From IMG/VR virus record IMGVR_UViG_3300044970_000329, positions 1 to 23,961 of that record: a DNA stretch of 23,961 nucleotides; one strand, given 5' to 3'. This document shows positions 6,468 through 12,997 of the stretch, in pieces. Positions within the stretch are counted from its first letter, which is position 1, and the number at the start of each line of letters is the position of its first letter. The position numbers and the translations under genes are program-made. Origin of the DNA: a virus. The notes under the pieces are model-generated. The model searched no databases, had not been told where the DNA came from, and worked only from the letters and a program-made list of their open reading frames with translations.

Positions 6468-6614
6468 TTAGTATGTTGGCGGGTAGTTGTCCCGCACCCA
6501 CTTGTTCCCACGCTTGATCTGGCTTCGCTCGTCAGCGAGTTGCGATGATCCAGCCGCAAACCACGCCAAAACGATAAGTAACACTGTTGCGATGATTTCA
6601 TTTAATAGCGGCAT
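6468..6614 (-). CDS. Small single-pass membrane protein (48 aa)
   Basis: The ATG at 6612-6614 is preceded by AGGAGAG; a longer frame exists upstream but lies inside the zinc-protein gene. The product is MPLLNEIIATVLLIVLAWF followed by a short polar tail with basic and aromatic residues ending YPPTY. Residues 5-23 form one clear membrane segment. It overlaps the upstream gene by 17 bases. A holin-like, superinfection-exclusion or other membrane role is possible, but size and sequence alone do not decide. Confidence 0.65.
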   Translation of the reverse strand: MPLLNEIIATVLLIVLAWFAAGSSQLADERSQIKRGNKWVRDNYPPTY

Positions 6615-6879
6615 ACTTGTCTCTCCTAACTTGTTGAGCGTGCTTGATCGCGTCGCGTGACATTTCTTTTCGCAGGCATCCACATGACTTGGTTTCACCG
6701 TTTTGGATTCGGTGGCGTGCTGTCAGGATGACGTTTCCGCATTCACACCGGCACTTCCAAATCGGTCGCCCTCCGCCTCCTGACCGTCGAATCTTGATAA
6801 CTCCCAAGCAAACAATCGGCGTCAATCGCGAATCCTTATGTGGGACTGGTGGCTTCGACTTGCTTTGCGGAATGATCAT
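6598..6879 (-). CDS. Small Cys-rich putative DNA-binding protein (93 aa)
   Basis: The core reads WKCRCECGNVILTARHRIQN followed by GETKSCGCLRKE, a four-Cys knuckle found in many small phage proteins related to AP2/HNH-type DNA-binding domains. The N-terminus is basic and flexible, and the C-terminus is a basic helix. The ATG at 6877-6879 overlaps the preceding stop as ATGA. A regulatory or nuclease-accessory role is likely from the family pattern, but no HNH catalytic residues are seen. Confidence 0.72.
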   Translation of the reverse strand: MIIPQSKSKPPVPHKDSRLTPIVCLGVIKIRRSGGGGRPIWKCRCECGNVILTARHRIQNGETKSCGCLRKEMSRDAIKHAQQVRRDKYAAIK

Positions 6880-7232
6880 TTCCCGTCCTTTGCTTCAAAC
6901 AACTGCCCGCCATCTCGCTCCGCATCCAGCCGAATGCACAGGTCTTCGTTTCGCTTGATCTCGTCAGCCCGCTTCCGGAAGTTGTCAAGCTTCTTTGCGT
7001 ACTGCACAGGATCAACTTTGAGATCTGAGCAGAACCGATCACAGCACGCTTCAGCCAGTTCGTTTGATGTCATTGGCTGACCGTGTTGGCGGAGAACTTC
7101 CAAGCATTGCAGTTGACGGGCGGTGACTGTTGGCTGGATTCGTTCGGCGGCTTTCTGGCTTGTGATTGGATCGCTGTGGCGAGCGATTGGGGCCGTTGTT
7201 TCGGGGATGTCGAAGAGAGTGCGGTAGTTCAC
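6876..7232 (-). CDS. Winged-helix-like phage regulatory protein (118 aa)
   Basis: Starts with GTG at 7230-7232, overlapping the upstream stop as GTGA. The N-terminal part contains ARHSDPITSQKAAERI, a motif common in small phage proteins, then TARQLQCLEVLRQHGQPMTSNELAEA, which reads as a helix-turn-helix or winged-helix unit (about residues 37-62). The remainder is a charged helix. It is probably a DNA-binding accessory or regulator in the early operon; its target is unknown. Confidence 0.7.
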   Translation of the reverse strand: MNYRTLFDIPETTAPIARHSDPITSQKAAERIQPTVTARQLQCLEVLRQHGQPMTSNELAEACCDRFCSDLKVDPVQYAKKLDNFRKRADEIKRNEDLCIRLDAERDGGQLFEAKDGK

Positions 7233-7384
7233 GCTTTCCGCCCCTTAAAGTACTTTGCCGCGATCCGCCACAACACGCCCTGCCGACTTTCGCCGGTCTT
7301 TGCTGATTCATCCGCCAACGGCTTTTGCAGTTCCGGAGGAACACGCAGCAGCAGTTGAGGATTGCCTTTTATCTTTTTTTTCAC
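7229..7384 (-). CDS. Small ribbon-helix-helix-like protein (51 aa)
   Basis: Starts with GTG at 7382-7384 in a GTGA overlap with the 37-residue gene. A longer in-frame opening upstream exists, but it reads through the tRNA-like element and has no start signal. The product (MKKKIKGNPQLLLRVPPELQ, then a helix-turn-helix-like LADESAKTGESRQGVLWRIA) fits the Arc/MetJ ribbon-helix-helix pattern: a short β strand followed by two helices. A transcriptional regulator that could bind the TGATATCA sites near 8030-8070 is conceivable but untested. Confidence 0.65.
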   Translation of the reverse strand: MKKKIKGNPQLLLRVPPELQKPLADESAKTGESRQGVLWRIAAKYFKGRKA

Positions 7385-7494
7385 TTCACGTTCTCCAGTT
7401 CCTTTTTTAGCCGCAAGACTTCGGCGTGGTTGCCGTCGTGTTGGGCGTAAATGATGCGGGCTTGCAGGTTGCGAATTGTTGCGAGTGTTGGCAT
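7381..7494 (-). CDS. Very small hypothetical protein (37 aa)
   Basis: An ATG at 7492-7494 opens MPTLATIRNLQARIIYAQHD and the frame ends KKELENVK. The sequence is helical and amphipathic. Its stop is coupled to the next gene by GTGA. The start lies only about 15 bases downstream of the U-tract of the tRNA-like terminator element. No family is recognised. The coupling supports expression, and it may serve mainly to deliver ribosomes to the RHH-like gene. Confidence 0.5.
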   Translation of the reverse strand: MPTLATIRNLQARIIYAQHDGNHAEVLRLKKELENVK

Positions 7495-7508
7495 TTGCGG
7501 TGAGCCTT

Positions 7509-7579
7509 AAAAAGTCGCCAGTCCGGATTGAACCAGCCAAGGCCGGTGCAGCTTGCTTATGGCTGCACCGGACTGGCGA
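7509..7579 (-). ncRNA. tRNA-like three-way-junction element with terminator-like U-tract
   Basis: The minus-strand RNA forms a perfect three-way junction. An 8-bp closing stem (7572-7579 with 7515-7522) abuts a 10-bp perfect hairpin CCGGTGCAGC/GCTGCACCGG (7562-7571 with 7543-7552). After a CCTTGG linker comes a T-arm-like CTGG-TTCAAT-CCGG hairpin directly abutting the closing stem. One base later the RNA runs into TTTTT. An alternative fold extends the closing stem to 12 bp (7515-7526 with 7568-7579). It sits between a conserved early gene and the 37-residue gene and shares the closing-stem/T-arm layout of the element at 6358-6436. Confidence 0.6.
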
Positions 7580-7584
7580 GGGAA

Positions 7585-7953
7585 TCAGCACGCTACTGGA
7601 GCCGTGCAGATGTAAGGCTTATTCCATTTGCCAACATTGACCGAAAGATAATATGAGCAGTGAAAGTAATCGGTTTGCGAATCACTGCGGTCAAACCAGT
7701 CTTCGCTGTACATCGCTGCCACAAGTTCCGTCAAGAATGCTTTCGCTTCTGGACTGTAGCGTTCGCTTGTCTCGATGTGGTAGTGATTAACCTGAATGTA
7801 ATCACTTCCGAAATCGATTGAACCTGACTGAAGCGTGACAACCAGCGTTGAGTGATGACGAACGCCAATTGAACCCTTAACTCCATGCTTCTTCAAAACT
7901 GCCTTGATCGCTGGAGCCAACTTTGCTTTATCGTCTTGTGATACAAAAGCCAT
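7585..7953 (-). CDS. Conserved small phage protein, possibly LPD29-like (122 aa)
   Basis: The product begins MAFVSQDDKAKLAPAIKAVL and contains GSIGVRHHSTLVVTLQSGSI and a C-terminal SQTDYFHCSYYLSVNVGKW with NKPY. I recognise this pattern from a widespread small protein of phages and mobile elements, perhaps the LPD29 family, but its biochemical role is not established. The ATG at 7951-7953 has GGGGAG upstream. It is the first gene after the promoter at 8027-8054 and is followed by a terminator-like tRNA-like element, so it may be the most highly expressed early product. Confidence 0.75.
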   Translation of the reverse strand: MAFVSQDDKAKLAPAIKAVLKKHGVKGSIGVRHHSTLVVTLQSGSIDFGSDYIQVNHYHIETSERYSPEAKAFLTELVAAMYSEDWFDRSDSQTDYFHCSYYLSVNVGKWNKPYICTAPVAC

Positions 7954-8026
7954 CTCAATTTCTCCCCGAGGCTTGCGGCCTCACTTTGGTTTGCGTCCGA
8001 GTCACACACTGCGTCTCGATGCGGGC

Positions 8027-8054
8027 ATGATATCACTATCGGAATTGGCGTCAA
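8027..8054 (-). promoter_or_regulatory. Sigma70-like promoter for the early region
   Basis: On the minus strand TTGACG (8049-8054) and TATCAT (8027-8032) are separated by 16 bases, each one mismatch from the -35 and -10 consensus. Transcription would start near 8020 and give a leader of roughly 65 bases before the ATG at 7953. It lies in the largest clean intergenic gap (7954-8202) between the late cluster and the early genes. Confidence 0.65.
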
Positions 8055-8070
8055 TGGTTGGTGATATCAT
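8027..8070. repeat. Inverted TGATATCA operator-like pair
   Basis: ATGATATCAC (8027-8036) and GTGATATCAT (8061-8070) are perfect inverted copies, each containing the palindrome TGATATCA, with centres 34 bp apart (about three helical turns). One copy covers the predicted -10 element and the other lies just upstream of the -35. This is a classic layout for repressor binding, possibly with looping or cooperativity. The binding protein is not identified. Confidence 0.65.
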
Positions 8071-8135
8071 TTTGCAGGATTGTGGCAAAGATTTTGTTTT
8101 GCCCGTGTTTTTGCGTGTATCCGGAAACGCAGCGA

Positions 8136-8157
8136 GCCGCACCCGATCGGATGCGGC
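8136..8157 (-). terminator. Strong hairpin after the late cluster, possible terminator
   Basis: GCCGCA and TGCGGC flank a near-palindromic centre, giving a stem of about nine pairs with one G-U, 46 bases after the stop of the oxygenase gene. No T-run follows on either strand, so it is either a weak intrinsic terminator, a Rho-assisted 3' end or simply an mRNA-stabilising stem. Confidence 0.4.
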
Positions 8158-8202
8158 CCTTCCCAGACTGCGTTTGTGCGGGTCATGACGCCGCTGCCGT
8201 AA

Positions 8203-8775
8203 CTATGCGCCACTGAAATTTGCTGATGTCCTGCCGTCGCAATCGTGGTCGATCTGCCACGCAAACAGTGCCAGCGTTTTGCGCCATTGCGGGGCGTGCA
8301 TTCGAACTGGCAACACTTCGTGCAATGCCCCCTGCGTCTCAAACACAACTGCAGTCCCGGTCGATGGCGTGATCGTTAATTTGCCGTCGATCCACAATTG
8401 TCCGCCAAAGTCGTCTTGCCATTTGCTGTTTACGCTCATGACGATTGAATGAGTTCGTTTCCACGGCCGAAGCGGGTGACATTCCGCGTCCAAATGCTTC
8501 GCAAGAAATCCACCATGCGGCATCATATGAATACCTGCCGCGTGCAAATCGTAATCGACGAACGAATCGCCAATGTGCGGAATAACTGCCAGTGCCAACG
8601 CATCGAGTGCAGCAAGACACGCTGCCGGAATTCTTGCCCGATCCATGCTGCCGTACTTGTTTGCCGTCGCACCGTTGTATCGATGCCAGAACGGCCACGA
8701 CGAATCTGGCCATGCCGCTTCAGCCGCTAGGCAAAGCGACCTCGGTATAATGTCGCGAATGATTTCAACCGACAT
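8203..8775 (-). CDS. 2-oxoglutarate/Fe(II)-dependent oxygenase, prolyl-4-hydroxylase-like (190 aa)
   Basis: These enzymes hydroxylate a substrate using 2-oxoglutarate, oxygen and iron. The facial triad is visible: His94 and Asp96 in KHLDAECHP, and His152 in ALHEVLPV. Arg165 in QWRKTLALF is positioned to bind 2-oxoglutarate, and DDFGGQLWI at 121-129 is the usual strand preceding it. The ATG at 8773-8775 overlaps the methyltransferase stop by 11 bases. A longer frame exists but adds only non-conserved residues. It ends the late transcription unit and sits with a methyltransferase and a glycosyltransferase-like gene, suggesting a shared modification pathway. The substrate (protein, nucleic acid or sugar) cannot be told. 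Confidence 0.88.
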   Translation of the reverse strand: MSVEIIRDIIPRSLCLAAEAAWPDSSWPFWHRYNGATANKYGSMDRARIPAACLAALDALALAVIPHIGDSFVDYDLHAAGIHMMPHGGFLAKHLDAECHPLRPWKRTHSIVMSVNSKWQDDFGGQLWIDGKLTITPSTGTAVVFETQGALHEVLPVRMHAPQWRKTLALFAWQIDHDCDGRTSANFSGA

Positions 8776-9292
8776 ATTCGTTTGCCTGAATGACGTACTG
8801 GAAAACCGTTTCGTGAGCACACCCAGGAATGTATTTCATGATCAGGTGATCGGACAGACCTTTGAGAAATGGCAGTTCCTGCTTTGCCTCATGCAGTCTC
8901 TCATTGGCTCCAAAATGCCACGACACAAGCCGAGGGCGTTTCTTGTCCTTCCAGAACAATCGAGGGAAATGCACGTCCATGTTCCGTGCGGCCTGCGGAG
9001 AAAACACCGACACATGACCTGCAACCATTGCAAGATCCGAGTAAGGGCTCGGACAGCGAATCTCGACAGTGCATCCGACCTTTCCTATTCTCGCACACTC
9101 ATGGAGAAAGCTGATCGGGCATTGAACGTGTTCGATGCAATGCGATGTATAGATTTCGTCGACGCTGTCATCTGCCACAGGCCACGGTTTGACGTTCAAA
9201 TCATGCTGGATGTCAGCCCCCGGCAGTTGGTCCATGTTGGTCCATCCGTTGCCTCGTGCAAAATCATTTCCGCCACCGATTTCAAGTTTCAT
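8765..9292 (-). CDS. Class I SAM-dependent methyltransferase (175 aa)
   Basis: The N-terminus KLEIGGGND is methyltransferase motif I, followed by an acidic strand end (TNMDQLPGADIQHDL) and the motif IV region SVDEIYTSHCIEHV. The fold is the small type seen with glycan or small-molecule methyltransferases of the Methyltransf_11 kind. The ATG at 9290-9292 has AAGGA just upstream; a GTG three codons earlier is also possible. It overlaps the upstream gene by 11 bases. The second half has a HVSVFSPQAARNMD and a KKRPRLVSWHFGAN segment that may define substrate binding. It probably works with its two neighbours. Confidence 0.85.
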   Translation of the reverse strand: MKLEIGGGNDFARGNGWTNMDQLPGADIQHDLNVKPWPVADDSVDEIYTSHCIEHVQCPISFLHECARIGKVGCTVEIRCPSPYSDLAMVAGHVSVFSPQAARNMDVHFPRLFWKDKKRPRLVSWHFGANERLHEAKQELPFLKGLSDHLIMKYIPGCAHETVFQYVIQANEYVG

Positions 9293-10505
9293 TCCTTGCA
9301 CCCTCCCACACTTCTATTTCTCGCTGAATGCTTGCCCAATATGCTTCTTTGTAAACGTCGCCCGCGTCATCAGCGAACAGACAGGCACATTCCTCTGGCT
9401 TAAACAATCGCCCCGGCCAGCTCTCTGTGCCGAAAAACTTCTGGTCAAGCGTCCGCCAGTCGCGACTGAACACGTCATCATGTCGAAACCAGTAGTTCGT
9501 TCCGCTGTAGTGCCATCGGTTATTTTTCGGGGTTCCAAACTGGCCGAACTTGCGGAACGATCCGGCCATTGAATACCGTTCCAACGTTCGCCACACCGTT
9601 TGCCAATCATCGAGACAGGCCCGGTATTGTCGCTCTGCCCATCGCACGGTTATCGAGTCCTGCGAATGGGTGACGCCTTTTGCATGGCAGGAAAACGTCA
9701 GTTCATCTGGATTACCAGAGCACACTGTTTCGAGCAGCCACGGGAACGTGACGACCTCTCGCAGAGTGTGATTGTTTATAAATTCCTTTGTGTGCGTCCA
9801 CGTCAGCCCGATTGATTCGCTGAACTTCAGCACCTCATCGGCCGTTACCGTCCTGACGTCTTTCTTTCCTGATTTCACCCTGTCGTCCGTCGCGATTGCC
9901 AGCACTCGCTTGCCGTTGAATAGATGTTGACGCTGTGCGATCTGTTGCAGGTTCCATCTCCACACGTCATTGGATGCCACCGGCAGAATGTGCATAATCA
10001 GATTGCAAATCGGGTCGACAATCGGCCGCACTGGATGAAGTTCGGCGTGCCATTTCTTTGCGGGGCAGTCTTGTAACCGCATCGGAATTTTCAGATCGAC
10101 AAAGCACCCGCACCCGTCGCATCGTCCATTGTTGTTTAGTGGGCACTCGGAGCAGATCATTTTGCGGTCTGATTGTTCTTCTGGCGTCGTGGTTTTCATT
10201 CCGTCGCCAACGAACTGAGCGATTGCCGCCGCTGCCGTCATTGCCTGACGCATTCGTGACGGTCTGCCGACCTTTGGTTTTTTGCATCCCGTGCAAGGTT
10301 TGCGTGTGGTCGATACGGCGCGACGGACGACTGCATTCCGTTGTGGTTTTGGCTGTGCCGCCTTTGCAGCTTTTTTGCGTGCGATTTCCTCTAAGAGCGA
10401 ATCGACAAGATGACCGTTACCAACGCGGCACTGAGCACGCATGGCCTTTGATAAAGGCACGTTTCGTGCGACGCAGACTCCGTCAGTGCAACCATCACAC
10501 GTCAT
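9282..10505 (-). CDS. Cys-rich N-terminal domain fused to putative glycosyltransferase (407 aa)
   Basis: Residues 1-155 carry several CxxC motifs (TCDGCTDGVC at 2-11, CTGCKK at 71-76) and a conserved phage module with ICSECP, RCDGCGCFVDLK and DCPAKKW at 117-152, likely zinc-binding. Residues 160-407 resemble a glycosyltransferase-like domain. RVLAIATDDRV fits an early strand ending in a possible metal-binding DD, and HYSGTNYWFRHDDVFSRDW resembles the G-x-x-W/F-W-x-R segment in sugar transferases that modify surface glycans. No classical DxD is certain, so the enzyme call is tentative. The ATG at 10503-10505 gives an ATGA overlap with the 48-residue gene. Confidence 0.6.
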   Translation of the reverse strand: MTCDGCTDGVCVARNVPLSKAMRAQCRVGNGHLVDSLLEEIARKKAAKAAQPKPQRNAVVRRAVSTTRKPCTGCKKPKVGRPSRMRQAMTAAAAIAQFVGDGMKTTTPEEQSDRKMICSECPLNNNGRCDGCGCFVDLKIPMRLQDCPAKKWHAELHPVRPIVDPICNLIMHILPVASNDVWRWNLQQIAQRQHLFNGKRVLAIATDDRVKSGKKDVRTVTADEVLKFSESIGLTWTHTKEFINNHTLREVVTFPWLLETVCSGNPDELTFSCHAKGVTHSQDSITVRWAERQYRACLDDWQTVWRTLERYSMAGSFRKFGQFGTPKNNRWHYSGTNYWFRHDDVFSRDWRTLDQKFFGTESWPGRLFKPEECACLFADDAGDVYKEAYWASIQREIEVWEGARNET

Positions 10506-10648
10506 TGGTTTTCCCACATGTTTTCAACGTATTGATTCGATTCCGCGTCCATTGCATGACGCCGAATCCTTTCCAGATGTGTCGTTATCGCAGGGGATAA
10601 ATGCGAAAACAAAATCGCAAACCATCCAACTAAAATGATATGTCTCAT
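10502..10648 (-). CDS. Small membrane or secreted protein (48 aa)
   Basis: A frame of 48 codons starts at the ATG 10646-10648, overlapping the stop of the large Cys-rich gene as ATGA, and ends in another ATGA with the next gene. The product is MRHIILVGWFAILFSHLSPA followed by a charged amphipathic helix ending VENMWENQ. The hydrophobic residues 4-20 form a signal anchor or signal peptide. Double stop-start coupling makes it a real gene despite its size. Its role is unknown; a spanin-like or tail-associated peptide is possible. Confidence 0.62.
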   Translation of the reverse strand: MRHIILVGWFAILFSHLSPAITTHLERIRRHAMDAESNQYVENMWENQ

Positions 10649-12561
10649 GGGCATCCAATCGTAACATCGCCGTGAACTACCACGTCATATTCTACGACCC
10701 CGCCCGATGTTTCACACGCCATTTTTGCCGTGAAATCAATTGTGCCCGTCGCTTGCCCGTCGACTGCGTCTGCACAGTCAGGGCAGACGAATTCAAAATC
10801 AGTAGCGTCCGCCCATGTCAAAGAAACTGGAGGTTCGAAGATTCCGCCAGAGATCGCTGAGCGATACTGAGCCCGCCAAGTGCCAGTGTCGGCATCGCAG
10901 AAAACACGCACATATAGAAACGTCGCGTCCGATCGAATCAGCACGCCAGTTTCGTCGCCAGTTTCAGGGCAACTAAAATCACCCGTTGGATTTTCTCCCG
11001 GTCCTGAAGCTCCGCAATCACTCGGCGCGGCGATTGATGTCCAGTCGACGCTCCCCGATGCTGTCTCAGGCCAACCGGGACAGCAAGGGCAGGACGGGGC
11101 CTGCTCATCGCACGCACATTCCTTGCACCGAACCTCAATCAAATCGCCATTCGGCAGAGTCACGGACGCTGTCATCGACCCGCAGCCCGGAGCGGCAACT
11201 GGTTCCTGTTCATCCCCGTCAGCCGTCAGCGTAATAATGCACGACCCGTACTGATCTCGACCGAGTGCGATTTGCAGCGAGTAGTAGCCGACATTGCCGA
11301 CCCACAATGGCGGATCGCAGTCATAGGCCACGTCGCACGCCTCGCCGATCAGCACATCACCAGTACCGTACTCTGTGAGCGTCACACAAAGGCATTCACA
11401 AGTGCATCGACACGTTCCGCAAAAGAAGTCTCGACAGCCCGTGTCAGGATCGACGATGAGTGCCAGTTCTCGTGGGTCAAATTTGGACCAGCGTAACGTG
11501 CCCTGCAGGTAGGCCGTTGCCACGTCAACGTCGCCGGATGGATTGCGACAAGATGCCCCTTCGTAACAGGTCGCACGGTACACTTCCTCGTCGTCAAGCG
11601 TAACGACATATTCGCATTCGCCAAACTGAGGTATTGGGGACCGAACCATCACAACCCGAAAGCCGATGTCGTTTCGTTTCGTCGTTTCGGCAATCAGTGT
11701 GCGGTTTGCTGATCTGCATTCCGCAGCAGTGGAATTCCAGCCGCCACCGCGAATGACCTGATCACCGGCAGAACCGTCTGCTCTTGAGTTTTGTGCCCAC
11801 TCCCAGACGTTGCCGTGAGCGTCGACAAGGCCCTGAGCATTAGCCGGCTTGCCGCCCACATCGTGAGTTTCTGCCGCGCTGTTTGTGACAAACCAACCAT
11901 TGTCTGGAAGGTCCGCAGAATTTGCCCCGAAATTGTAGGCTGTCGTTGTCCCAGCTCGGCAAGCAAACTCCCATTCCGCTTCCGTCGGCAGTCGATAGGA
12001 CCGTCCCATTAGGATTTCAGCGGGCAATGCCGACAACGCCGTGCAAAATGCCTGAGCATCCGCGTAAGACACTTTTTCAACTGGCCTGCCGCTGCCGTTA
12101 AAATGACTCGGACTCAATCCTCGCACAGTTAGGTACTGCGATTGCGTGACCTCAGTTGTACCGATCACGAATTCATCGACACTTGTTGAGACCTCGGTTT
12201 CGTCGGCATCTCGCCCGGTTTCCGATCCGGGGCTGCCCATCGTGTATGTGCCCGCTTCGATCAGGGCAAACGGCATCCCGATCGAATTGCTACTGACTGG
12301 CGGGATAATGTCTGGCAGGATTTCACGTTCCCAATACGACACGAACGAATGACCGCCAACTGTTCCTGTCCACGATGAACCGGCGAAGTCCGCAGAACCA
12401 TAAGCGATTCCGTCGTCGTAGGTTTCCCATTCAAGGCAGAGTTTGCAGGGAATCACCCCGCAGCAACTGTCGGCAGGAGCGTTGTCACACGTCTCGACCA
12501 TGCGTTCCGCACATGGTTTGAGGCGTGTTGTTGCCGGTCGTTTGAGGTAGTTCGGAGTCAT
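10645..12561 (-). CDS. Cys-rich tail protein with inserted FGE/C-type-lectin-like domain (638 aa)
   Basis: Residues about 95-307 form a formylglycine-generating-enzyme/sulfatase-modifying-factor domain (FGE fold, related to C-type lectins). Its marks are FALIEAGTYTMGS, TEVTQSQY, RPVEKVSYADAQAFC, YRLPTEAEWEFACRAG, GLVDAHGNVWEW and VIRGGGWN...NDIGFRVV. The paired catalytic cysteines of true FGE are not both apparent (C282 only), so a binding rather than oxidising role is more likely. The rest is a Cys-rich β-type protein with dense Cys clusters such as CRCTCECLCVTL and CCPGWP. It lies among tail-tip genes and is the best candidate receptor-binding or adhesion protein. The ATG at 12559-12561 is one base after the previous stop. 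Confidence 0.82.
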   Translation of the reverse strand: MTPNYLKRPATTRLKPCAERMVETCDNAPADSCCGVIPCKLCLEWETYDDGIAYGSADFAGSSWTGTVGGHSFVSYWEREILPDIIPPVSSNSIGMPFALIEAGTYTMGSPGSETGRDADETEVSTSVDEFVIGTTEVTQSQYLTVRGLSPSHFNGSGRPVEKVSYADAQAFCTALSALPAEILMGRSYRLPTEAEWEFACRAGTTTAYNFGANSADLPDNGWFVTNSAAETHDVGGKPANAQGLVDAHGNVWEWAQNSRADGSAGDQVIRGGGWNSTAAECRSANRTLIAETTKRNDIGFRVVMVRSPIPQFGECEYVVTLDDEEVYRATCYEGASCRNPSGDVDVATAYLQGTLRWSKFDPRELALIVDPDTGCRDFFCGTCRCTCECLCVTLTEYGTGDVLIGEACDVAYDCDPPLWVGNVGYYSLQIALGRDQYGSCIITLTADGDEQEPVAAPGCGSMTASVTLPNGDLIEVRCKECACDEQAPSCPCCPGWPETASGSVDWTSIAAPSDCGASGPGENPTGDFSCPETGDETGVLIRSDATFLYVRVFCDADTGTWRAQYRSAISGGIFEPPVSLTWADATDFEFVCPDCADAVDGQATGTIDFTAKMACETSGGVVEYDVVVHGDVTIGCP

Positions 12562-12562
12562 G

Positions 12563-12997
12563 TCAGCAATCTGGCTGCGCACAGAGGAAGTCGACAAACC
12601 ACTTCGGGACACATGATCCGGTCAGCGGGTGAGCATACGTCGCCTTGCCGCTCGTCCCGATCAGATCTGCCGGAGTGAGGCCGACGAAATTGCTGCAAAA
12701 GTCGGTGATGTTGTAACTGCCGTCGTCGTTTGCTCCTGGTGGCGTGCCTGTGCAGCTTTGGTTGTAGTACGTTGCAGTGGCTACCAATGTCGTTTCGGAA
12801 ACGTAGTCGGTATCAGGGCAAAGGACATCAGTGATTGTGAACCAGATGGTGTGACCGCCGGCTGAACCGCCGCCTTCTCTCTGCTGCCATCGCCCTCTGT
12901 GCGACCCCTCATTCATGATCCTACGCGACACCTCACGCGCGATCTGCTTGTATTCCTCGTATCCCTCTTTGTTAAACCCAATTGCCGGTTCTGTCAT
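12563..12997 (-). CDS. Cys-containing putative tail-tip protein (144 aa)
   Basis: Not recognised. The N-terminus is a charged helix (GYEEYKQIAREVSRRI), then a Gly-rich linker (REGGGSAGGH), then a β-rich region with several Cys (VLCPDTDYVSET, CTGTPPGAND, ITDFCSNFVG, SCVPKWFVDFLCAQPDC). The ATG at 12995-12997 overlaps the upstream stop as ATGA. The Cys pattern resembles that of the large downstream protein, suggesting the two are parts of one tail-tip assembly, but this is inference. Confidence 0.68.
   Translation of the reverse strand: MTEPAIGFNKEGYEEYKQIAREVSRRIMNEGSHRGRWQQREGGGSAGGHTIWFTITDVLCPDTDYVSETTLVATATYYNQSCTGTPPGANDDGSYNITDFCSNFVGLTPADLIGTSGKATYAHPLTGSCVPKWFVDFLCAQPDC

Noticed and set aside
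6319-6501. Minus-strand frame of 60 codons across the tRNA-like element
   Set aside because: The region folds as a structured RNA and the frame has no start signal or recognisable protein pattern.
8067-8348. Minus-strand frame of 93 codons over the promoter gap and the oxygenase end
   Set aside because: Its larger part is an alternative frame of the oxygenase, and its 39-codon tail would run across the promoter and operator repeats; no ribosome-binding site.
11640-11780. Diversity-generating retroelement variable repeat in the FGE domain
   Set aside because: The domain type fits, but no reverse transcriptase and no adenine-rich template copy were found in the window, so a DGR cannot be claimed.
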